DNA of 11,789 nt, taken from NCBI GenBank assembly GCA_035601575.1, contig DATNNZ010000518.1, positions 1-11,789 on the forward strand, written 5' to 3'. The position numbers and the translations under genes are program-made. Below the pieces are notes generated by a model that was not told the DNA's origin, did not search any database, and worked only from the letters and a program-made list of their open reading frames with translations. Positions 7,818 to 11,789 of this stretch are shown here, one piece after another. The number at the start of each line of letters is the position of its first letter. Within the stretch, counting starts at the first letter, position 1. Source of the DNA: DASTDH01 sp035601575. Its GTDB lineage: Bacteria; Verrucomicrobiota; Verrucomicrobiia; Chthoniobacterales; JAFAMB01.

Positions 7818-7854
7818 TTTGCTATCTGCTATCGGTCATCGCGCTGAAGGCGCG
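7818..7854. repeat. TTTGCTATCTGCTAT repeat with TGAAG hairpin, copy 1
   Basis: The 15-base word TTTGCTATCTGCTAT (7818-7832) is followed by cGGTCATc and then a hairpin CGCGC-TGAAG-GCGCG (7840-7854). The second copy lies at 11179-11216 with the same word and loop but a different stem. The hairpin supplies the stop codon and last few codons of the FAD gene on the minus strand. Confidence 0.7.
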
Positions 7855-9371
7855 CTGGCTTGCTCGATCCCTGGCGGCGAATCGGAAGGTGGTCGTAGAA
7901 GCAAATTTTTGCATTCCAGAAGCAGCCATTTCCGAGCGCCGCGCAGCATAAATCGCAGGGATCCGGGACCGGGGCTGAACCCGGGTAGGAAGAGTCGGGT
8001 GTCTAAATTCTTAAGCCCAAAGGTTCCGGCCGCCATCTTTCGTTTCGCGATTGCCGTCAAGCGCCGGTTATAAAGGCGCATAAAGCGACCGAACATCTGG
8101 CCAATCGGGCCGCCATAAGGAAGTTCGGAGTAGTGATGAGGATGATTGCTGTAGGCCTGTCGCACCGGGCCAATAAAATAAGCTCCGACATCGAGATAAA
8201 AAGCAATGATCATCAGTTCCAGGTCACCGAGATAATAATATTTGTCCTTATAGATGCTTTCAAACCAGGTATGAAATTGCTTCTGAAAAAGGCAGTTGTA
8301 GCGATCCCTGGCTTTGGTGATGTCTTTGCCGGCCAAAGCGTCTGCAAGAATTTCAAACACACCGAAGCAGGTGTACGAAATAAAATCGAATCCTTGACTG
8401 TAAAGCGGATCCAGAAAGCCAGATGCGTCCCCAACTAAAGCCCATCCGTCGCCTATCAATTGTTCGCTATAGTACGCGAGATTGGAGCGCGCGTGGACGT
8501 CCTTCTCGATATATTCCGCATCGCAAAGCGCCTTTTTTCCCAGCGGATGAGTCATCAGATGTCCCTTCAGTCGCTCACCCAGATGGGATCCAGGAGGTAG
8601 TTGGAAAATACGACTGTCGTAAACTAGACCAACACTACAGTCGCCACCTTTTAGAGGGATGAGCCATCCCCACCAACCGTTTCCCATTAGATGATTGGTC
8701 GCCCATTGCCGCATCGCCCAGCACGGTTCGGTGAAATGGGGAGCGCTTTCCCAGATTTCGGGACCGTCGAGATCAGTGGTATTTCGAAATCGCGCCCAGA
8801 CCGCATTGATTGGATGCGTTTCCAGCGGTCGATAGATCTTTAACTTCCGCGCAATCAATGCCGTCCAGCCGCTCGCATCAATCACCCAGCGAGCGGTTAC
8901 ATTGCGAATCTCTCCGCCCATCCGAACCCGGATCTCGTTTTTGCCCTCTCCACCCAATTCCAAATCCTGCACTTTGGCTGGACGCCATAGATCGCACCCA
9001 GCTCTGACCGCCTTCTGTAAAACCTCTTCATCGAGCTTTGCACGGTCGAGCTGAAACGCCGGAAGGCGAGTCTGGTGTTTCGGGCCCACTTCACCACAAC
9101 GGGTGTAGCAATCATTGCTATCTCCATAAAACCACATTCGCATCCCGGACTTGATAATCTGCTCGTGGCCTAAGTGATTACTGAGATTCAGCACTCGCAT
9201 GAGAAAACAAGCGCCTACTTCGCTGGTTGATTCTCCCACTTTGCGGTCGAATTCTTCCGCCTTCTCGATAATCAGTATACGCAGCGATGGATCCTTGCGT
9301 TTGAGCAAAAATGCAGTGGACGCCCCGGCAATGGCCCCGCCGATGATTAGGACGTCATGCGAACACTCCAT
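7836..9371 (-). CDS. FAD-dependent oxidoreductase of the flavin-dependent halogenase superfamily
   Basis: A 511-aa flavoprotein. The N-terminal Rossmann fold has VLIIGGAIAGAS (GG-A--G at residues 11-16; the middle Gly of GxGxxG is Ala) and Glu36 at the end of strand 2 for the FAD ribose. GEST follows at 46-49, and GDASGFLDPLYSQG at 314-327 is the second FAD contact. Two marks set it apart from plain geranylgeranyl-reductase relatives: WGWLIP at 234-239 fits the halogenase WxWxIP signature, and Lys74 in IIKSGMRMWF stands where halogenases place the catalytic lysine (Lys79 in PrnA). Halogenases use FADH2 from a separate reductase to make hypohalite; no such reductase gene is in the window. The substrate is unknown, and many proteins annotated tryptophan halogenase have never been shown to halogenate. 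ATG 9371 is preferred to TTG 9380. The C-terminal tail ASAPSAR is encoded by an interspersed repeat. It is divergent from the SDR gene, 115 bases apart. Confidence 0.88.
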   Translation of the reverse strand: MECSHDVLIIGGAIAGASTAFLLKRKDPSLRILIIEKAEEFDRKVGESTSEVGACFLMRVLNLSNHLGHEQIIKSGMRMWFYGDSNDCYTRCGEVGPKHQTRLPAFQLDRAKLDEEVLQKAVRAGCDLWRPAKVQDLELGGEGKNEIRVRMGGEIRNVTARWVIDASGWTALIARKLKIYRPLETHPINAVWARFRNTTDLDGPEIWESAPHFTEPCWAMRQWATNHLMGNGWWGWLIPLKGGDCSVGLVYDSRIFQLPPGSHLGERLKGHLMTHPLGKKALCDAEYIEKDVHARSNLAYYSEQLIGDGWALVGDASGFLDPLYSQGFDFISYTCFGVFEILADALAGKDITKARDRYNCLFQKQFHTWFESIYKDKYYYLGDLELMIIAFYLDVGAYFIGPVRQAYSNHPHHYSELPYGGPIGQMFGRFMRLYNRRLTAIAKRKMAAGTFGLKNLDTRLFLPGFSPGPGSLRFMLRGARKWLLLECKNLLLRPPSDSPPGIEQASAPSAR

Positions 9372-9427
9372 GGAGGGCAAGAATTGGACCTTGTGGCCGA
9401 TTAATCAAGATGATTCCCAGAACGAAC

Positions 9428-9474
9428 GCGGATTGCGGAATGCGAAACTTCGGATTTTATATTCCGCGTTCCGC
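9428..9474. repeat. Inverted repeat in the divergent FAD/SDR intergenic region
   Basis: GCGGATTGCGGAAT (9428-9441) faces ATTCCGCGTTCCGC (9461-9474): 14 positions with two mismatches around a 19-base spacer. It lies between divergent starts (9371 and 9487), where an operator would be expected. Each arm also contains an internal GCGGA direct repeat, which recalls a genome-wide intergenic repeat. I cannot tell the two apart from one copy. Confidence 0.5.
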
Positions 9475-9486
9475 ATTTGAGTGACT

Positions 9487-10311
9487 ATGAAACCGATCGA
9501 AGAACAAACCATACTAATTACTGGCACGACCAGTGGGTTGGGCCAGGAGCTCGCTCAAGCTTTGGCGCGGCAAGGCGCAAGCCTGCTACTGCATGGACGC
9601 GATGCGGACCGCGGTCCAGGACTGGTGCGCAAGATCAAAGAAGCGACCGGGAACCACCGGATTCAGTTTTACCGCGCCGATCTTTCTTCTCTTGCTGAAG
9701 TGGGGGAGTTGGCTAGGCAAGTCATCTCCGATGTCGCTCGGCTTGATGTGCTCGTGAACAATGCGGGAGTCGGTTTCGGCCAAGACGCCTCTAAACGAGA
9801 GCTCAGTCAAAACGGATATGAACTTCGTTTTGCGGTGAACTACCTCGCTCCCTATCTTTTGACGGAGCGGCTGCTTCCATTGCTCAAAGCGTCGAGTCCG
9901 GCTCGCATCGTCAACGTTGCTTCGGTCGGACAAGCACCTTTGGATTTCGATAACGTTATGTTCACGCGCGGCTACTCTGGGGTGAGCGCCTACCGGCAAA
10001 GTAAACTGGCGATGATTGCTTGGACATTCGATTTGGCCGAGCGCCTGGCCGGAACGGGAGTGACGGCGAATGCAATTCATCCCGCCTCTTTAATGCCCAC
10101 AAAAATGGTGCTTGAAGCCGGATGGCAAACAATGAGCTCAGTAGAAGAAGGATTAAAGGCAACTTTAAGGCTCGTCGTTGATCCGGCCTTGGAGAACGTG
10201 ACCGGCGAATACTTCGATGGGCTGAGCTTGGCCAAAGCTAAAGCTCAAGCCTACGATAAGCAGGTTCAGCAACGGCTGGCGGCGCTTTCGCAGAGATTGG
10301 TTTCTGTCTAG
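9487..10311 (+). CDS. Short-chain dehydrogenase/reductase (SDR), retinol-dehydrogenase-like
   Basis: A 274-aa classical SDR using NAD(P)(H). The cofactor motif TGTTSGLG is at residues 12-19, HGRD at the end of strand 2 suggests NADP(H) preference, D-L-S follows strand 3, and NNAG is at 91-94. The catalytic tetrad is Asn118, Ser146, Tyr169 and Lys173 (YRQSK). The long Ser-Tyr gap and the IHPASLMPTKM segment resemble the retinol dehydrogenase/WWOX-like branch, whose bacterial members have varied, mostly unknown substrates. Length is normal and the fold looks complete. I chose ATG 9487 over GTG 9481, which adds only two residues; the Shine-Dalgarno is weak either way. The neighbour on the other strand is the halogenase-like flavoprotein. 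A shared pathway is possible but unsupported beyond proximity. An interspersed-repeat relic lies just after the stop. Confidence 0.92.
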   Translation: MKPIEEQTILITGTTSGLGQELAQALARQGASLLLHGRDADRGPGLVRKIKEATGNHRIQFYRADLSSLAEVGELARQVISDVARLDVLVNNAGVGFGQDASKRELSQNGYELRFAVNYLAPYLLTERLLPLLKASSPARIVNVASVGQAPLDFDNVMFTRGYSGVSAYRQSKLAMIAWTFDLAERLAGTGVTANAIHPASLMPTKMVLEAGWQTMSSVEEGLKATLRLVVDPALENVTGEYFDGLSLAKAKAQAYDKQVQQRLAALSQRLVSV

Positions 10312-10322
10312 CTCCCAGAAAC

Positions 10323-10357
10323 TCTATTACGAATAGACTCCGATAAACACGAAAAAG
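10323..10357 (-). repeat. Degenerate ATTCGTG-type repeat, inverted
   Basis: The stretch attacgaatagactccgat, followed by aaacacgaaaaag, matches the reverse complement of the copy at 7157-7193 with several substitutions (ACGAAT, GAC, GAT, AACACGAA kept in order and spacing). It fills most of the gap between the SDR gene and the small gene after it. Confidence 0.4.
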
Positions 10358-10416
10358 GATTTGGGTGATCTTTTCGCAAATCGAGCGACACTAGCGTAAT
10401 GGTGGAGCGTGTGGAA

Positions 10417-10662
10417 ATGTCTCGGCGCAATGTCGTCGTCGACGGTAAGGTCTATTCGGTGAAGCGAGAGAGTGAGCCGGTTTTTCTGCTTCGACTTAGT
10501 GATCTCTCAGTCAGGTATCTGGTTGTCATCGCCGACGCAATCGACTTTCACGGCTTCCAGCGGCTGGTTTGGCCGATTAATGCAGAACAAATTTCTGTTT
10601 TCGAAAGATTGGACGACGCGACCGCCTATTTTCTGAAGCTGACGGCTCCATCGGCAACGTGA
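10417..10662 (+). CDS. Small hypothetical protein, 81 aa
   Basis: I do not recognise this protein. It is an 81-aa soluble-looking chain that opens with a basic strand-like stretch (RRNVVVDGKVYSVKRE), then FLLRLSDLSVRYLVVIADAIDF and a C-terminal helix-prone segment ending in DDATAYFLKL. There is no signal peptide, Cys pair or obvious catalytic motif. Codon choice looks like that of the neighbouring real genes, which is the main reason to believe it. I start at ATG 10417 because GGAG at 10404-10407 stands nine bases upstream; ATG 10399, six codons earlier, has no ribosome binding site. It lies 105 bases after the SDR stop on the same strand and might be cotranscribed with it. The alternative is a non-coding open frame. 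Confidence 0.55.
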   Translation: MSRRNVVVDGKVYSVKRESEPVFLLRLSDLSVRYLVVIADAIDFHGFQRLVWPINAEQISVFERLDDATAYFLKLTAPSAT

Positions 10663-10817
10663 AGTTCGGTGTGTGCGCGCTTTTTGGGCGGCTCGGTTGT
10701 AAGGCTGCTTAGCGTCGTGGCCAAGTTAGCAAGAGATCCAATAGTCGGTCGAGTTCGCCGATTGTTTTAGCACAAAAGGGAAATTCCATTTCGGATCCAT
10801 TTGTGTCCGTTCGTGGT
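10663..10817. other. Short gap without a recognisable gene
   Basis: Between the 81-aa gene and the minus-strand Cys-rich frame. Apart from the ATTCGTG-type repeat at its right end I see no gene, RNA or terminator here. Confidence 0.5.
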
Positions 10818-10822
10818 TCAGA
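10795..10822 (+). repeat. ATTCGTG-type interspersed repeat
   Basis: Gatccatttgtgtccgttcg followed by tggttcag matches the start of the window (gtccattcgtggttt, 1-15) and the copy at 7157-7193. It overlaps the stop codon of the Cys-rich small frame on the minus strand (TGA 10818-10820). Confidence 0.65.
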
Positions 10823-11072
10823 TCCGGATCAATAGCTTTCGAATGAATCGCTCTACCAGAAGCAGCGCGACCAGCAGCAGGGCCAGGAAGGGTGCAGTGA
10901 GACAACCGCAGCACCCGCAGCCGGAGCGCCGCTTGGATGAATACTCCGCGTAGAGTAGTCCGGGTCGTCTGCTCAAACGTAATCCCACAGGAGTAATCTG
11001 GCGCGGTCTTTCATTCGCCGCAATCGGATCGTGCTGCGACCGACGACACCGCTCTTTTCCAACATACCGCAA
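10818..11072 (-). CDS. Possible small Cys-rich single-pass membrane protein
   Basis: Open frame of 84 aa from TTG 11072, with no ATG in frame. The C-terminal half looks designed: KRRSGCGCCGC (Cys52, 54, 55, 57), then a clean membrane helix of about 17 residues (TAPFLALLLVALLLVE) and a basic tail RFIRKLLIRI, so a Cys knuckle would abut the membrane. The N-terminal half is basic and ordinary. The start is unresolved: GTG or TTG codons near residues 29-33 are alternatives, and an ATG exists in another frame upstream (near 11016), so a frameshift is also possible. I recognise no family. If real, the four cysteines could bind metal or heme iron or be lipidated; none of these is shown. Coding status is uncertain. 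Confidence 0.4.
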   Translation of the reverse strand: MRYVGKERCRRSQHDPIAANERPRQITPVGLRLSRRPGLLYAEYSSKRRSGCGCCGCLTAPFLALLLVALLLVERFIRKLLIRI

Positions 11073-11346
11073 ACGGCGGAACCGACGTGCCTTCGGGAGC
11101 GAGAAGAAAATTCAAAAACCGATAAGTCTAGTTAGTGCGCCGTGACGGACTGGGCAGGACCCGACGGCATATCTGTCATTTGCTATCTGCTATTTGTCAT
11201 TCGGCCTGAAGGGCCGGCGCCCTCCTATGCTCGGCTGACGCCGAGCTACGAAGGGCATACTTCGCCTTAGCGAGTGGTCCTTTGACGTACCAGGGCGAAG
11301 TATGGCTTGCCATACGTAGCCGCCGAGCTTGCGAGGGGGCGAAGTA
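11073..11346. other. Gene-free interval between the small membrane frame and the tRNA
   Basis: No credible coding frame on either strand. From 11073 to 11170 I see nothing specific beyond short GCCGT/ACGGC inverted words; the rest is the TTTGCTAT repeat and the GGCGAAGTATGG cluster listed separately. Confidence 0.6.
11179..11216. repeat. TTTGCTATCTGCTAT repeat with TGAAG hairpin, copy 2
   Basis: TTTGCTATCTGCTAT (11179-11193), then ttgtcatt and a hairpin CGGCC-TGAAG-GGCCG (11202-11216). Relative to copy 1 at 7818-7854, the loop TGAAG is identical and two stem pairs are swapped on both sides, so the pairing is kept while the bases differ. Confidence 0.7.
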
Positions 11347-11349
11347 TGG
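11229..11349. repeat. Cluster of hairpins and GGCGAAGTATGG repeats
   Basis: A gene-free cluster next to the tRNA 3' end. GCTCGGC-TGAC-GCCGAGC is a perfect hairpin (11229-11246). GGCGAAGTATGG occurs directly at 11294-11305 and 11338-11349 and inverted (less its last base) at 11256-11266. GTATGGC-TT-GCCATAC is a perfect hairpin at 11300-11315. This looks like a compound intergenic repeat rather than a gene. The last copy touches the tRNA end. Confidence 0.65.
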
Positions 11350-11401
11350 GCAGGAGTGGATTCGAACCACTGAAGGCATAAGCCAGCAGATTTACAGTCT
11401 G
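11347..11401 (-). tRNA. tRNA-Tyr (GTA), 3' portion only; probable attachment site
   Basis: On the minus strand: anticodon arm CAGA-CTGTAAA-TCTG with anticodon GTA (11393-11395), a long class-II variable arm GGC-TTAT-GCC as in bacterial tRNA-Tyr, a T arm AGTGG-TTCGAAT-CCACT, and the acceptor 3' strand CCTGCCC plus discriminator A at 11347; CCA is not encoded. The matching 5' acceptor strand GGGCAGG is absent. Upstream (11402-11431) there is only a weak D-arm-like GCTC.TGGTAAAG.GAAC with wrong spacing, and the pair that should close the anticodon stem is T:C. So the 5' third is not tRNA. An integrase-like gene starts 66 bases away, as expected for an att site in a tRNA 3' end. A badly decayed full tRNA (11347-11430) is the alternative. 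Confidence 0.8.
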
Positions 11402-11438
11402 ATACGGTTCCTTTACCAGAGCTGCTTGCCGTTGACGA

Positions 11439-11457
11439 GTGTCAAAAGTGTGTCAAA
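11439..11457 (+). promoter_or_regulatory. Direct repeat gtgtcaaa in the integrase leader
   Basis: Gtgtcaaa at 11439-11446 recurs at 11450-11457, an 11-base period close to one helical turn, lying between the tRNA fragment and the integrase start. The position suits an integrase arm-type or autoregulatory site. No function is shown. Confidence 0.35.
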
Positions 11458-11467
11458 CTCTACCCCT

Positions 11468-11789
11468 ATGGCACGTCCTAAAGATTCTTGGCCCCTTCTT
11501 CGCTGGCGTAAAACCAAACAGGGCAGAACCGCCATGGTTGATTGTGGCATGATGCAGGTTGAAGGCAAAAAGAAGCGCGTTCGCTTCTTTTTTCCAACTA
11601 TGGAAGAAGCCGAAACCAAAGCCGCTTTGATGCGGGTGAAAAAGGAGAACGAAGGCACGTCTTCTTTCGGGATGCCGGCCGCTACCCGGCATGACGCAGA
11701 AGCGGCCCTTGCCCTACTGGCTCCGCATGGCAAAAGTTTGAAAGAGGCGGCCGAGTTCCTCTTAGCCAATATCGATCTTTTGAAAGAAG
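11468..11789 (+). CDS. Probable tyrosine-recombinase integrase, N-terminal 107 residues (runs off the window)
   Basis: Open from ATG 11468 to the right edge without a stop, 107 complete codons. The N-terminus MARPKDSW..LRWRKTKQGR, basic strand pairs (VEGKKKRVRFFF) and EEAETKAALMRVKKENEG look like an arm-binding/AP2-type domain. DAEAALALLAPHGKSLKEAAEFLL (about residues 82-105) then resembles the entry to the SAM-like core-binding domain in integrases of Verrucomicrobiota as I remember them. The catalytic Arg-His-Arg-Tyr domain would lie beyond the window, so the family call rests on the N-terminus and on context: the gene starts 66 bases from a tRNA-Tyr 3' fragment and points away from it, into the presumed element. 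No Shine-Dalgarno is apparent. A phage or plasmid DNA-binding protein is the alternative. Confidence 0.65.
   Translation, partial: MARPKDSWPLLRWRKTKQGRTAMVDCGMMQVEGKKKRVRFFFPTMEEAETKAALMRVKKENEGTSSFGMPAATRHDAEAALALLAPHGKSLKEAAEFLLANIDLLKE

Noticed and set aside
10726..10914. 62-aa minus-strand frame
   Set aside because: It reads through the ATTCGTG repeat (NHERTQMD is its translation) and overlaps the better Cys-rich frame.
11229..11349. CRISPR array
   Set aside because: Repeat units are 11-12 bases, irregularly spaced and in both orientations, with no uniform spacers and no cas genes.
11197..11379. 60-aa minus-strand frame
   Set aside because: It translates the tRNA T arm and the hairpin repeats.
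11347..11430. A complete functional tRNA-Tyr
   Set aside because: The 5' acceptor strand does not match CCTGCCC, the D arm has wrong spacing, and the top anticodon-stem pair is T:C; a 3' fragment fits better.
11413..11769. 118-aa minus-strand frame over the integrase start
   Set aside because: It is antisense to the integrase-like gene, Ser/Ala/Arg-rich without domain features; the plus frame has sensible domain structure and stays open to the edge.

Overview
The window has about 53-55% GC by eye and is organised like a soil-type bacterial chromosome. The best guess is Verrucomicrobiota. That guess rests on the N-terminus of the integrase at the right end, on the short interspersed repeats of the ATTCGTGTTCATTCG and TTTGCTATCTGCTAT kinds, and on the general gene content. 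It comes from pattern memory, not from a search.

Left half (21-5648, minus strand): one very large gene encodes a secreted bacterial alpha-2-macroglobulin with an intact CTEQ thioester motif. Directly upstream of it (5673-7067, also minus) lies the debris of a multi-HAMP hybrid sensor kinase operon. It holds an internal HAMP-repeat fragment, joined out of frame to a fragment carrying two receiver domains, followed by a 44-codon stub that looks like the start of a second receiver gene. The sensor head, histidine kinase core and ATPase domain are missing, as is nearly all of the second gene. Three breakpoints within 1.4 kb indicate either a series of deletions or an assembly problem.

Middle (7308-10311): a small VOC-fold protein (plus), an FAD-dependent protein with flavin-dependent halogenase hallmarks (minus), and a divergently oriented short-chain dehydrogenase (plus). 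A long hairpin and a repeat with a variable-stem hairpin lie between the convergent VOC and FAD genes. The repeat supplies the last codons of the FAD gene. An imperfect inverted repeat lies in the divergent FAD/SDR gap.

Right part (10312-11789): two small unrecognised proteins, one of them Cys-rich with a single membrane segment, then about 270 bp of intergenic repeats. After these comes a tRNA-Tyr(GTA) whose 3' two thirds are good but whose 5' third is degenerate. Next to it, reading off the right edge, is the start of a gene that looks like a tyrosine-recombinase integrase. The simplest reading is that the window ends inside an integrated element inserted in tRNA-Tyr, with the distal attachment site at about 11347-11401 and the restored tRNA-Tyr expected at the far end of the element, outside the window.

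I did not find a multi-gene system that I could defend as new. The most informative signals are the element boundary at tRNA-Tyr, the dismantled sensor kinase locus, and the halogenase-like FAD protein.
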